From positions 1 through 64,000 of the forward strand of contig JANFAH010000091.1 in NCBI GenBank assembly GCA_024663395.1: DNA of 64,000 bases, given 5' to 3'. The notes beneath the pieces were generated by a model. The model made no database searches. It saw only the letters and a list, made by a program, of their open reading frames with translations, and was not told the origin of the DNA. Below, one piece after another: positions 1 through 10,949 of this stretch; position 1 is the stretch's first letter, and each line of letters opens with the position of its first letter. The stretch comes from Pisolithus tinctorius (taxonomy: Eukaryota; Basidiomycota; Agaricomycetes; Boletales; Pisolithaceae). Both the position numbers and the translations under genes were made by a program.

Positions 1-1955
1 GGTCGCTCGTGGGTCATGAGGAATGCGCGGATCATTTCCATCTTTGCTTCATGTGCCCCGAGCTTTCGCGGACCGCGGAATGGCAGGGTCGTCTGGGGTA
101 TCGGAAGGGTTATTAGCATCAGCAGCCGCAGAGAATGCAAGATAGAAGGATGTAGGCGGCAGGAGGCTCGCCCGATGGTAAGCGGGGTGGCGGTAGGGAA
201 TGCTGGTCTTGACTGGAAAGTGACATAGGAGGCGGGCGGTCATTGACAACCTGCGTAGAGAAGGAATAAAAGCGGTCTAGCCAATCCTCATGGTCGTCAT
301 CCTCGGGCAGGTCGAGCTCCGACCGCGGACGGCGGGACAAGCCATCAGGGCCGACATGCCTATCCGCGGGAACGTGGACGAGTTTGAACGAGGAAAAGGA
401 GGACGCCAGCGATCCAGCGATTGATCGTCACGTTAGGCTGCAGATCTGGGTTATTTATCATACCCTTAATATACTTCGCATCTACCTCCACAGTGAAGTT
501 AGTGAGGCCGAAGATGTATATGCGTACTGTGCGCAACACGCGGAAGAGACCGTACAACTCAAGCTTGGCCTGGGAGTAGCGGCTTTCCACTTCGTTGAGG
601 GTGATGGATCCGAAGCGACTTGGGTACTGTCTGCCATCTTCGCTGAGCTGGTAGAGGATGTAGCCAACTGCGATGACCGATGTGTCAACTGCTTAAAATT
701 ACTTCGCAACCGCACTCGTAGTCAATTCTTCGGAGTGCAGGGGACTTTACAATTTCGTCCTTGAGTCGTTGCATGGCAGCGCGTTGCGGTTCGTCCCATG
801 TGAATGGTACGTCTTTCCGCGTGAGCGCGACTAGTGGCCGCGCAATCTTGGCGAAATCTTTGATGAAGATGCGTAGCACTCCGCAGACACCGAGGAAACT
901 GCGGACCTGTGTCAGGTTGTGGCACTCGGGCCAGTCACGGATCTTCTGCACTTTGCTTTCTTCAGGAATGCGACCTTCAAAGGTGCACTTGTGGCCAACG
1001 ATCACAGTGGACAGAGCGGCTAGCACAAACTTCCTTGCCGAGACGGTGGCTCCGACGTTCTGCAAACACTGAAGGATACGGTTAACGACTATACAGTGAT
1101 TCCAGATAAATTTCCGAATCCCAGGATTCTCTGGGATAGTCTCATAGGAGCCGTCTGCGCGCTGATAGCGGGTGGTCTCGGATTTCACGGGGACGTCATC
1201 TATGAAGGGTAGGGTATGATGCAGGATCTCATCCTGGAGAACAAATGCAGTATCTCCCTGGTATACCTGTACCGCATTCGCATGACCCTGCGGCAGAGTA
1301 GTAAGCCGATGTGGTCCGAGGGGGGTACCGAAGGTGGTGAGGTCGCAGGAATCCACGTGAAGTGCACGCTGGTCATAACCCAGAGTAGAGGTCCATCATC
1401 GCATACACTGCATATCCAGCAAAGGATTCTGCAAGGTGTTCTACGAAGGGCAGAATGGACGCATGGCGGATGGTCACTGCATTCAGGGGCTGTAAGTCAT
1501 GCACAAGGCGAAGAGACTTTCCGTCTTTCTTTACTACGCAGAACCAGCAGGAGTGGTAAGCCGCTGTAGAAGGTTCATACATGCCGGACTTGATGCGATC
1601 TTTAATCATGTCTATGACTTGGGCATGGATCGCATTCGGGATAGGGATATTGTGTTGGACCCAAGGGCGTGTGCGGAATCGTAGGAATCTTTACTGGCAG
1701 AAAATAGCGTTCGTCTAGGTGTCCATGCTCTGTAATGTCCCAAGCGAATGCGAGCTCATGGACCGAAACAAGCCAAGTTACGAGTTTAAGTTCTTCTGGC
1801 CAAAGCCAATCTGCAGGGTCGAGGTCAAGTTCCGCGGCCCGTTCGGCAGTGAAGCGGACGCCTGGGGCGAAGTCTGGTGGATGGGTTGGAAGTGGTTGGA
1901 GACCAGCGAGCAGGTCGTCAGGCAGGCTGCGCACGATGTGGTATTCTTCTGCCAT
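1..1955 (-). pseudogene. Reverse transcriptase-RNase H of element 1, frameshifted and cut by window edge
   Basis: Three minus-strand frames form one pol gene. 1955-1602 is the lead-in to RT, 1609-1373 holds the RT fingers and palm start (VVKKDGKSLRLVHDLQPLN, then AMMDLYSG), and 1356-685 holds the active-site FIDDV and the thumb (RSFLGVCGVLRIFIKDFAKI). RNase H and linker follow at 590-360 (SRYSQAKLELYGLF, VEVDAKYIKGMINN) and continue through 340-119 to the window edge. The first break, near 1660, looks like one extra T; the second, near 1385, like one extra A in what should be LYSGFDQR. A further shift lies at about 685. Both catalytic Asp residues of the RT motif remain, so decay is recent. 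Integrase should follow to the left of position 1. Confidence 0.85.
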
Positions 1956-2307
1956 CGGGGCAGGTACTGTCCGAACCTTCTTGGCAACTGGCTTGTAAAC
2001 GAGGGTGCAAACCGCGGGATCTAGTCGATAAACGCTGCCGAATGCGGCTATAGCAGAGGGGTTTAGTATTGTCTGAGTGGAAGAGAGGAAAGTGAAAGCA
2101 GGCGAGGGTATTCCGGTGGGTATGTTCCTGCGGTACGGGTGCCGCGGGCGAAGAGAAGTTCGTCGAAGTGAAGGCTAGGGATGAGACAGTAGGACTGAGG
2201 AATGGATAACAGCGGCTAAACAGGAAACAGGACGTTTTGGTAGGCTCTCCCCGACCGTTTGGTGGATCATTGATATTCAAAAACCCCATTCGACTATACT
2301 TTGGTGG

Positions 2308-3006
2308 CTATGGCAGTTGCTTGCCGCACTTGCAGCGTGGACAGCCCTCGCGCCACAGGCGCATGGGCAAAGTGTACTCGCGGCCGTCATTCAGGTCTCG
2401 GAGAGTAATCCGCTGTCCGCCGTCGGGATAATCGTTTGTTACCGCACTCATAAGGCAAATGAATGGACATCCAAGGAGCATGTCGAAGTTGGCATGTTCA
2501 ATTACTTGAACCTGTAGCATGACCGGCCCAGCACCAAAGTCGAGTTTCAGGTTCTCTAGTACGCCTACAGTAGTGTCTTTAGACATGTTAGCAGACATCA
2601 TAGTCATGAGATGATTGCAGCGCAAAGGGAGTCCGATCTTTTCCCAAACACGCCTGGGCATGGCGACGATTTCCGAACCGGAATCTAGTACGCAGTTGAT
2701 TGTGACGTCGGTCCTGGGGACCTTAGCTTCGATGCAGCAGAGCGGCAGAGTGTGGTGAGCTACGATGGAGCCGTCGTCACCGCGGATAACGCGGTCTCCG
2801 TATTCGCACGTGGTTCTTTGAGGATCGCGGCCAGTCAGTTCATTCACTTGTACTCCTTCTTCATCGTTGCTACGAACTACCTCAATCTCGTTTGTGGTGA
2901 CGCGTTTCGCCATGGTGATGTCTCTGAACTGTTTGTGAAACTCTGGGGCTACTGCAAATAATTCTTTGACTGGCATGGCAACGCTAGTTTCAAGTACGCG
3001 CTCCAC
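2308..3006 (-). CDS. Aspartic protease region of element 1 pol
   Basis: A 232-residue frame with a retropepsin-like core: a hydrophobic strand leading into LDSGSEIVAMPRRVW near residue 107, with the catalytic Asp intact, followed by the hydrophobic stretch LGCPF that closes the fold. The enzyme would cleave the Gag-Pol polyprotein. It lies between gag (upstream on the minus strand) and reverse transcriptase (downstream, from 1955). The frame is closed before RT starts, so in this copy the polyprotein is already interrupted. The N-terminal 80 residues are a linker with no domain I recognise. Confidence 0.8.
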   Translation of the reverse strand: MERVLETSVAMPVKELFAVAPEFHKQFRDITMAKRVTTNEIEVVRSNDEEGVQVNELTGRDPQRTTCEYGDRVIRGDDGSIVAHHTLPLCCIEAKVPRTDVTINCVLDSGSEIVAMPRRVWEKIGLPLRCNHLMTMMSANMSKDTTVGVLENLKLDFGAGPVMLQVQVIEHANFDMLLGCPFICLMSAVTNDYPDGGQRITLRDLNDGREYTLPMRLWREGCPRCKCGKQLP

Positions 3007-3134
3007 GATACACTTGGGTGCGGCTTCGTCTTCGAGAGGGAACGAGTAACGATACTGGTTTTGATTGCAAGCTGCTGGGTATGGTGTCTGCGATGGAACA
3101 ATTGCTGCGGGAACAGGATCCTTGCGTGCGGGTG

Positions 3135-4751
3135 TCAGAGCTGGACTAGTTGGAGGAACATATGGTTTCGTAGCGGTAGATGTTGGTGCAGGTGTGGAGG
3201 GCTCGGATGCCTGGCGAGCGGCACGCGAACTTTGAACACCAGGGGAAATGATTTCCTCTTCAACAGTGGCTGCGCACAGGTCGACTCGTGGAGGGTTGGC
3301 AGGACGTGCCGCAGGTCGAGCTGTGATTTCAACTCCGTCGAAGCGGGCTTTCTTTCCGTGGGGAATGACTGCTCCTTGTTACCTTTATCCGCTTGGTAGG
3401 TAGCCCAAGCTTGAGTGACATATGCTTGGAAGTCAGGGTCGGCTAAGTCTGTGACAGGTTCATCGGCATCTTGGACGGTGTTTAAGAAGGCAGAAGGCTG
3501 GATCTCCAACTGCACGTCAATTTCGGGATGAGCAACGCAGAAGAGGTTGGTGGTGCCTTGCGCGGCCGCATTGCACGGAGCGGCAGGAGTTGCAGCACAC
3601 GCGCTGGCCTGGTCTCTGTCAGCCATGATGCGGTCAACAGCCTCTCTCAGTGAGTTACATTCAGGGAAATGTGGAATTCGGCTCCTGTCCGCCAGATAGA
3701 GACGGTTGTCTGTACCTCTCGTGATCTTACCTGCGCGGATATAGACTTCAACGAGCACGCACATCCTTGTCCAGTGGTTGGGGTCTGCACAGAAACCGCA
3801 GCCAGGTCTGCGTTGCTGCGGCAGAGGCTGCGTCTGGAAGTTGTATTCCTGTTTAACGACAGTACCGGGAGGTGGCACTTGCGGCATGTAAGCCGACGAG
3901 GGAGGTGCAGCTGGCGAGGCCATGGTACCCATTGTTGGTACCGCACTACGAAGAGCGGATCCTGTCAGAAGGAACTTAGCGGCTTTGACGACTTCTGCAA
4001 GCGGGTACGGATCGTCAGGGTGGAGGTCGGTGCGGACTATGGAGAGTCGATGACGAATACGGTCTGCGATGGCCCTCGGGAAGCCATTCAGGAACATGGA
4101 ATCCCGTTCCGTCTCTGCAAGCTTTTTAGTTTTAATGAGCAGGGCAGAAATCTTAGCGAATTTCCGCTGGTATTCTCTGAGGTCATCCTGGTTCCACATA
4201 GGCTTGGACTGATATTCTTCGACGAGATACTGCAGATCCACGTGGCAATAGCGGTCGTCACCCTCGCAGCCAGGGTACAAACCCTTAACAGCGACTATGA
4301 AGGCATCCCAGTCGTCGGCCGCGGGAGTGGCTTCCGGAAGCGTTTGCCAGACCTCGGCTTCTTCGAGGTCAGCGTAGCGGATTGCAGCTCTGATCTTGCC
4401 ACAGTCATCAAGAGCAGTGAGAGTACCGAGGAAGTCGATGTCTTCGAGGTAGCACGGAAGCTGCACAGGAGAATCTCCGCTAAATTTAGGTGAGTTTTGT
4501 GTTCTGCGGAGCAGCATCTGAAACTGAGGATTAGCCATTGGTGGGTTAACCTGTGGTGGCGGTGCTGGATTGGTAACGGGTGGAACGGGGTATTGGTTGC
4601 GGGTGCGAAGCGGTTGGTATAGTGCACGAGCGAGCTGGTGGAAGCGTTGGAGGGTTACTAATTGGCTGATGGGTGGTCTGCGACCGAGTGAGTGGTCGTG
4701 GCAGTGTGGCGGATGGAGCTGGGAGTCTGGGTATAGATTCAGAGGCGTCAA
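3135..4751 (-). CDS. Gag polyprotein of element 1
   Basis: A 538-residue open frame on the minus strand. The first 90 residues are rich in Pro, Gln and Asn. The middle holds the retrotransposon gag fold region (FSGDSP motif near residue 95, then an alternating W/L/Y pattern). A zinc knuckle CGFCADPNHWTRMC of the canonical CX2CX4HX4C form lies near residue 320; it should bind the element's RNA. Gag would assemble cytoplasmic virus-like particles. The last stretch looks out of frame relative to the protease that follows at 3006, so gag and protease probably were joined by a frameshift, or a small indel has separated them. The 400-bp leader between the LTR and this start (4752-5139) contains no convincing gene. 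Confidence 0.85.
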   Translation of the reverse strand: MTPLNLYPDSQLHPPHCHDHSLGRRPPISQLVTLQRFHQLARALYQPLRTRNQYPVPPVTNPAPPPQVNPPMANPQFQMLLRRTQNSPKFSGDSPVQLPCYLEDIDFLGTLTALDDCGKIRAAIRYADLEEAEVWQTLPEATPAADDWDAFIVAVKGLYPGCEGDDRYCHVDLQYLVEEYQSKPMWNQDDLREYQRKFAKISALLIKTKKLAETERDSMFLNGFPRAIADRIRHRLSIVRTDLHPDDPYPLAEVVKAAKFLLTGSALRSAVPTMGTMASPAAPPSSAYMPQVPPPGTVVKQEYNFQTQPLPQQRRPGCGFCADPNHWTRMCVLVEVYIRAGKITRGTDNRLYLADRSRIPHFPECNSLREAVDRIMADRDQASACAATPAAPCNAAAQGTTNLFCVAHPEIDVQLEIQPSAFLNTVQDADEPVTDLADPDFQAYVTQAWATYQADKGNKEQSFPTERKPASTELKSQLDLRHVLPTLHESTCAQPLLKRKSFPLVFKVRVPLARHPSPPHLHQHLPLRNHMFLQLVQL

Positions 4752-5120
4752 AGAGACGGGAAAAAGAGGGTGTCGGTGATGATGAATCAGATGATGTGAT
4801 GGGTGTTAAAGGTGATGCGGGGTTTCGGGCCTTCGGGGAGTTGAGTGGATAAAGCCACCGGGAAAATCAGGGGCAGTGAGATCTAGGTGATCTGACGCGA
4901 TGGATATCTGGTCTGCCGAGATATCAGGGGGGGTGATCGTGGGTAGTACCCACGGAATGTCAGCGGGTAATTGTGCGTGATCCGGTGTTACGGGTGAAAC
5001 AGGGCGGAAAATGTCGGAGTCTTCTGACAGGTTGAGATTGCGAAAGTGCAGGCGTAAATTTTCTAGTTCGGTGCGTTCGGCGGTGCGCCTGAGCGACCTT
5101 CTGGAAGCGACAGCAGAACC

Positions 5121-5137
5121 CCTCGCGGTGGGCTCCA
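5121..5137 (-). other. putative tRNA primer-binding site of element 1
   Basis: Two bases after the inferred LTR end the minus strand reads TGGAGCCCACCGCGAGG. It starts with TGG, the complement of a tRNA CCA tail, as most Ty3/Gypsy primer sites do. I cannot name the tRNA without a search. Contrast the chromodomain element at 14835, which seems to prime itself. Confidence 0.45.
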
Positions 5138-5139
5138 GT

Positions 5140-5732
5140 TGTAGAAAAGTCCAAGTAGCTGTATAACACGAGCTAGATGGCTTAGATAACAACAATAAGA
5201 AATGAAGGGAACGAATTGTTCGTCCCAAGGGATTCTGGACTGTCGGGACTAGAAGGAGGGGCCCAGCGCTTTGTAGCGGTAGTGTTTCGTGATGTGTGCG
5301 GTGTGGTCTGCGGAGTAGTACTGGCAATGCGAGCGGTGCGAGCGGTATACGTAGTTCGTGCGTGGCGGAATGCGAGATGTGCGGTGTAGACAAAGTGGAA
5401 AAGAAACTCGTGGTGACCTTCCGAGTGCCAAAAGGTCCTATTCTGTACCTAAGTACAGGGCTTTATAGTCCGGACAAACCCGGAACCTAAGTAAGACAGG
5501 GTACAGTAAGGGAAAGCCGCGCGACAGCGCATACACAGAAGACAGGCCAAACTGAGGCCGAGGGTATACTACAAGCACTAAAGGAATAGAGACCGTGATA
5601 AAAGAAAGAGTCCGAGGAAAAACAACAACCGGAGCACAGCAGCCACGGGTATAGCATTGCACGAGAGGGAGCAAGGGCGCGGGAAGGTAGTGCATGAACA
5701 ATGGTGAACGCGAGAGGGGAGCGGACGTAACA
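5140..5732 (-). repeat. 5' LTR of element 1
   Basis: On the minus strand the LTR begins TGTTACGTCC at 5732 and ends TCTACA at 5140, about 593 bp, with the TG...CA ends expected of an LTR. It contains a TATA-like GGACTATAAAGC near 5470. It abuts element 2 gag sequence on one side and a tRNA-like primer site on the other. The matching 3' LTR is outside the window, so the inner border is inferred. Confidence 0.65.
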
Positions 5733-5761
5733 GTAGTCACGGAACGGTTAATGATAGGGGC

Positions 5762-6157
5762 TTACGCGTCCAGGGAATGCGGATTCCTCACAACCGGGTC
5801 ATCTCCTGGCCCGTCGTCGCCAGGACCTTCATCACCGGGGTCATTACCACCGGGATTGAAGTCATCTGGTTCATCTGGGTCCGGTTCATCATCCAGATCA
5901 TTAGTGGGTGCGAGAGGTCGGTTAGGGATGGGGGTAGTGGATCTACGGGCTGAGAAGCCCCTGAAGTTGTTGACTTCACCAGGTGATCTTCTGGCTGTCC
6001 CTAAGGACACCAGGGCAGCAGTGCAGCGCAAGTCGACTGCTGAGGCGGAATCTGGGTTGTTGGTAGCACGTGCCTGTGCTGCTTGGGTTCTGGTTTGGGT
6101 AGGCATGCCGAGGGTGTGATGCTGAGGATTGAGTAGAAGGGTGTTTGACCCACACAA
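5762..6157 (-). pseudogene. Gag N-terminus of Gypsy element 2
   Basis: A 131-residue minus-strand frame starting just downstream of the element 2 LTR. The N-terminal part is Thr/Gln/Ala rich, followed by an acidic Asp-Pro-Gly run (DDEPDPDEPDD, then repeated GDDGPGDD units) typical of Gag N-termini in agaric Ty3 elements. It ends at a stop just before the LTR of element 1. The CpG content is moderate. The rest of element 2 should lie left of the window, beyond element 1. Confidence 0.7.
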
Positions 6158-6174
6158 GTGTGAGTCTGAAATAC

Positions 6175-6761
6175 TGTTAAGTCCGGGTCTTTACCGGTCC
6201 AAGGCCGGTCCAGAGTCCGGTCGGGGGTCAGAGGGTAACACGAGATATCGAAGGTTTTGGACTGTTGGACTTAGCGACTGATGATGCAGCGCTATTCCCT
6301 TGCATGGGCCATAGTCCGGTCGAGAAGCAGAAGACAGATGAACAGGGAGACCGGGCTAAGACGGGAACTAAGTTGATTTCAGACTGAGGCTAGAACAGAT
6401 TATCCTATGGCTTAAATACTGGAAGTAACCTAAGTGTAATGTAGCACCAGAGACTGGTCTGCGCCAGTACAGCAATGATTGGTAAACACATTGGTAAGTA
6501 GTGTTACAAAGAATATTATCAAGCAAAGAGTATGAACAAGGGATTACTGGGAACCGGGGCAGGAGATGTGGCTGGGCCGGGTGTTACACTGGCCCGGTAC
6601 TAACTGAGGGGACAACTCGACTGGGCACTGCCTTGCAGTGCCTCGCGAGCTAACACATTTCTGGGTCGAAGGGTTAAGGCTGGGACCAGGGAAAGGGTTG
6701 GACAGAACCGGTCAAGACCGGGATAGAACCAGTCTGAGGTGGTCTGGGCACGGTCATGACA
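6175..6761 (-). repeat. 5' LTR of Gypsy element 2
   Basis: On the minus strand it starts TGTCATGACCG at 6761 and ends in AACA at 6175, about 587 bp. The start abuts RNase H/linker coding DNA of element 3 (frame ending at the PKGGD motif), which fixes the insertion border. The sequence just inside the end (CTCACACTTGT) is shared with the corresponding place in element 3, so the two elements belong to the same clade. Confidence 0.7.
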
Positions 6762-8716
6762 ATCCCCCCCTTTTGGGTAGACGTCCCAACGTCGCATAAG
6801 TGCATCAGGTTTGGCTCCTAGGCAGCCAGGGTGGAAGCAGATGGAAAGGTTGAATTGGGAAAGGTACTCTGACCAGCAGGCCTGTCAACAAGTGAGAACT
6901 TTAGAGGTGGAAAAGTACTCAAGGTTTTTGTGGTCCATCACCATGTCGACAGGTAAGGCAGAACCTTCTAGGAAATGCTGCCAATGGTGGAAGGCCTCAA
7001 AGATAGCCAACAGCTCCTTGTCATGGGTATCATAATTGAGTTCTGGCATGGTCATGGTGTGGGAGTAGAAAGTGACTGGGCAGAGTTCACCTGAGTGAAG
7101 AATACCAGCAATGGCATAGTCAGAGGCATTGGTTTCTACTGTAAGTGGAGCATCAGGAACCCAATGAGTGAGAATAGGGGCAGAGCTGAAGGCATCCTTC
7201 AGGCAGAGAAAAGCAGAGCAGCACTCCTTGGAAAAGTTCCAAGGAGCACCCTTTTGCATGAGACGAGTGAGCAGAACGATGATGTCAGAGTAGTTATTAA
7301 TGAATCATCTATAGAAATTTGCAAAACCAAGGAAGGATTGGATGTCTCACACCTTCTGCAGCTCAGGCCAGTTGTGGACTGCCTGAACTTTTTTGGTGGA
7401 CATGGTGAGACTGGAGGGAGAAAGAATGTAGCTGAGGTACTCAATGGAGTTGGAGTGAAACTTGCACTTCTCTGGCTTGGCATAAAGACCATGCTTTCAA
7501 AGGCAGTGGAGTACCTCTTTTACATGTTTGCAGTGCGACTCCATGTCCTGCAAATAGATCAGGATGTCATTGAGGTATACCATGACACAGACATCGAGCA
7601 TGTCTGCAAAGATACTATTGACAAACCACTGGAAGGCTGCAGGTGCATTAGTCAGACCAAATGGCATTACCTGCCACTCATAAGAACCATAACAAGTGCA
7701 GAATGCTGTTTTCCATTCATCTCTGTCTGCAATGCAACTAGATGATAGGCATGGTGGAGGTTGATCTTGGTGTAGACTTTAGTGCAGCTTGGAGAGTCTA
7801 GTAGGTCAGAGATGAGCAGCAGTGGATAGCGGTCTTTTTTCATGATTTTGTTGAGTCCTCAATAGTCTACACAGAGGTGGAGTGAACCATCCTTCTTCTT
7901 TACAAAGAGGACAGGGGCACCATGAGCAGAGGTGGATTGTTTGATGAAACCATAGCCAAGATGCTTGTCAATGAAGGTGCAGAGAGCTTCAAGTTCTGGT
8001 GGAGAAAGAGAGTATATCATGCTAATGGGCAGAGAAGCTCCTTCCTTGAGGTTGATCTTGAGATCAAACAAGCAGTGTGGTGGAAGCTCCGTAGCCTTGT
8101 CTTCACTAAAGACATCAGCAAACTTGTGGTACTCAGGAGGGACCGAGGAGAGGTCAGGAGGCAGAGAAGAAGCAGAGGATGCATGAAGCTTCACATCATC
8201 AGCAGAGAGCTGCAAGTGGAACTGTCTAGAACCAGGGAGAGCACAGGCTCTGACATATGCAGCAGCATTGATGAGTGAGACGAGTGGAGTGGAGTGCAGT
8301 GAGTTGGTCGGAGTTGCAGACAGAGCTGCAGACAGAGTGGAGGGTGTCAGATCCAGAGCAGGGGTTGCAGTGGAAGGTGACAAAGGCACCTGGGGCATTG
8401 GCATTCCTTGTAATGGTGGTTTGAATGATATACTGCCCAATACCCAGTCAATTGATGGATTGAAGCAGGTGAGCCAGTTGTGTCCTAATACCAGTGAACA
8501 TGAAGAATCCAACAGAGTAACATAAAATGAAATGGAGTTGACATCGCTGGAAGGGAAGTGGAGGGAAAGATCTACTTCTTGGGAAATGACAGCATTTGTA
8601 CTACCATCAAACAAGCAGAGCAGAATTGGCAGAGAAACAGAGGAAACAGGAATGGCATATTTTGTGATTATAGATGGGTTTACGAAACAATGAGAAGATC
8701 CAGAATTGATCAACAC
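6762..8716 (-). pseudogene. Protease-RT-RNase H of Gypsy element 3, CpG-decayed and interrupted
   Basis: The frame 8716-7859 encodes a protease (LINSGSSHCF, where the catalytic Asp is changed to Asn) and the start of RT (FVKKKDGSLHLCVDY). The RT core 7858-7260 has lost its frame. 7259-6885 encodes the RT end and RNase H, with ETNASDYA in place of the expected ETDASDYA and VMDHKNLEYF in place of VTDHKN. Then VLTC, stop, QACW replaces the usual VLTRRQARW. After a short tail (PDALMRRWDVYPKGGD) the coding stops dead at the LTR of element 2. Nearly all the lesions are CpG to CpA or TpG. This copy cannot be active, and its integrase is displaced beyond element 2. Confidence 0.85.
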
Positions 8717-8868
8717 AGAAAAAGTATCAACAGAATAATCCAGAAGAGTTACAGACAGAAGTAAAGAGTTGGGACTAGAAAGAGCAGATGCATTGAGTCA
8801 GATGTCTGGTTGTGCACAGTTGGGTTCAATGCTTCCTCCAGGCTGTGCAAGCTCCCTGGAGGAGCAGA

Positions 8869-10200
8869 CTAATTTTTTGGCTCTGCCTTCTCTGCAGGTG
8901 GAGTAGGCAGAGTTCCAGCCATAGCTGCATGGGCTTTGGCTGCATGAGAGGTGGACTTGGGACAGCCCTTAGCAGAGTGGCCAGCCTCACCACAGAAGAG
9001 GCAGAGGTTGTTCTTCATCCTGCACTGGTGTTCAGTGGAGGTGAGTTTGCCATCCTTGCCCAGAAGATGGGCAATATCAGATTTGGGCATGTTGGACTTG
9101 GGCAGATCTTTCTGTTTGCCCTTTCCCTTGGCATTGGACTTTGGAGCAGAGGTGGAGGACAATGATTTACTTTTATTTTGGAGTTGGAAGTCTGCAACTT
9201 GTCAGAGGCAGACTTGGTGGTCCATGAGACTTCCACTTTACATTCCCAGTAGCACACATCAATGGTCTGGGCAAGTTCATGGAGTTGTGCAAGGGTAGAA
9301 GGCTTTCTGATGCAAGTGATCTCATCTTTGATGCAGTCTGGAAGTCTGCTATAGAAGCAGTGGCAGAGTGCACCAACACTGTAGTCCTTGACCTGTGAAG
9401 CCCAGCAATTGAACTCCACAATGTATTTGGTAATTTGAGAACCATCCTTCATGGTGAGGTTCTTGAGTTGTTGGACAGCATCTGCTATGGCATGATGCAG
9501 ACCGAAATTAGTTGTGAGCTCTTGTAAGAGCTCATGATAGTTGTCCATCCAGAGTGGGCAGTCATAGTTGTCAGGATTTAGTAGGTCTGGCTTGAACCAA
9601 GCCAGTGCCATACCCTTGAGATAAGACTGAGCAAAGGTAACCTTGGCTCTGTCAGAGCAGAATGTGCAGGGGTGGTCTTGAAAGTTCAACTTGCATTGTA
9701 TGAGGAACTCATGGAGCTCCTTAGGATCAGAGCCATCAAAGGTGTCAGGCTCACAGACTTTGGTTTTTGGAGCAGAGTCCCCAGTGCACAAACTAGACCA
9801 CACAAGTGCATGGACAGCTCTAGCAAGAGCTATGAGGGGATCCTCTGGCAGCTCAGCCAGGTCTTCAGGGATATCCCCATCACCACTGCCCCCACCATCA
9901 GGATCACCATCAGGATAGTCAGGGTCAGGGTCGGGTCCATCATCTCGATTACAAGGAGACAGAGTATGGAAGGTTGTGGGGTGGAGGTTGGAGTGACCAG
10001 CTTGTGAAGCACTTCTGCCTTCAGCGCAAGAGCAGCATCAAGTGGAGAAAGATTGGAATTGTTCAACAATGGAAGGGAGTTGACATGGATTAGCCAGCAC
10101 TACAGCAAGGTTCTCAGCAACCTCTCTTTGAGATTGAGCTCAAGTTCTCATAGTGGTGTAAGTTTTTCAGAGGACAGAAAATGAGATCATACAAGTGTGA
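8869..10200 (-). pseudogene. Gag of Gypsy element 3
   Basis: The acidic N-terminal part lies at about 10070-9830 (DPDYPDGDPDGG pattern). The main frame 9803-9015 is the retrotransposon gag domain, with the conserved pattern VCEPDTFDGSDP, FAQSYLKGMALAWF and a Leu-rich helix series. The last frame 9162-8869 holds a canonical zinc knuckle CLFCGEAGHSAKGC (CX2CX4HX4C). Several conserved Arg positions are Cys or His here (LNFQDHPCTFC), the product of CGN codons losing their CpG. The frames are out of register near 9170 and 9810. Confidence 0.85.
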
Positions 10201-10212
10201 GTACGAATATAC

Positions 10213-10949
10213 TGTCAAGTCTGGGCCTACTCCGACCAACTCTGATGCTAAAGAAGGTCTAAAGAGTGGTTCAGAAGCAAGTCTGACATGAAAGAACAGA
10301 ACTCCGACTAGCAGAGTGGTGGCAGGAACAAAGTCTGCTGAGACAAAGGTGGAGTGGAGTGAGGGCATTGGGTTTAGCTTGTGCACTACCCCCTTGCATG
10401 ATCTCAGCCCTCATATTTCAGAGGGAAAGTACAGACAGAGAGAGTTGGAGGTAACTCTGACAGACAGAGGATGGAGACAGAAGGAGTAGGAACTAAGTTG
10501 ATATTCATACTGAGGAATGGCAGAGTATGATACATGCTTTTATACTATTATGGAGGTACAGTAACCAGAACTGGAACTGACATACAGAGACTTGTAAAAT
10601 TTCAAGTAAAACTTCCTGGACGACGAATGAAGGGTAGATGGAGGACATACAAACAGGTAACATAGAACATCCAGAAAAGGAAACAGTCCAGGTGCTGGAC
10701 CATGCAGTGTGTGTGCTGCAGAGTACCTGACTGTGTGCTGTCAGGGAGAAGTCTGAAGGGTGGTCACATGACTGCTCAGAGGACAGTCCACCTGGTCCAG
10801 CAGGAGAGTAACACAAGTCTGACAGCAGTCGGAGCAGAGATGACTCATAACTGACAGAAGTCAGGTGGAGTTGGTGTGGAGTGAGTGAATGACCAGTGGA
10901 AGAGGGTGCAGAGTGAGTAAGGACTTAGAATGAACACACAGTTATGACA
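10213..10949 (-). repeat. 5' LTR of Gypsy element 3
   Basis: On the minus strand it begins TGTCATAACTGTG at 10949 and ends TTGACA at 10213, about 737 bp. The ends share sequence with the element 2 LTR (TGTCATRAC start, leader with CTCACACTTGT). It lies directly upstream of the element 3 gag. The DNA is nearly free of CpG. The partner LTR is not in the window. Confidence 0.65.

Larger units (their letters stand above)
1..5732 (-). mobile_element. Ty3/Gypsy retrotransposon, element 1 (truncated by window edge)
   Basis: Reading right to left there is a 5' LTR, a putative primer site, gag with a CCHC knuckle, an aspartic protease, then reverse transcriptase and RNase H running off position 1. 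The integrase and 3' LTR must lie outside the window. The order gag-PR-RT-RH is that of Ty3/Gypsy elements. The element interrupts the gag of element 2, whose coding DNA resumes at 5762, so it is the youngest of three nested elements. CpG content is still high here, unlike element 3, which also suggests a younger insertion. At least two one-base insertions break pol, so this copy is not autonomous. Confidence 0.9.

Noticed and set aside
3669..4493. 274-residue plus-strand frame
   Set aside because: Antisense shadow of the element 1 gag.
4806..5393. 195-residue minus-strand open frame
   Set aside because: It spans the LTR border and leader of element 1 and has no domain; open because of base composition.
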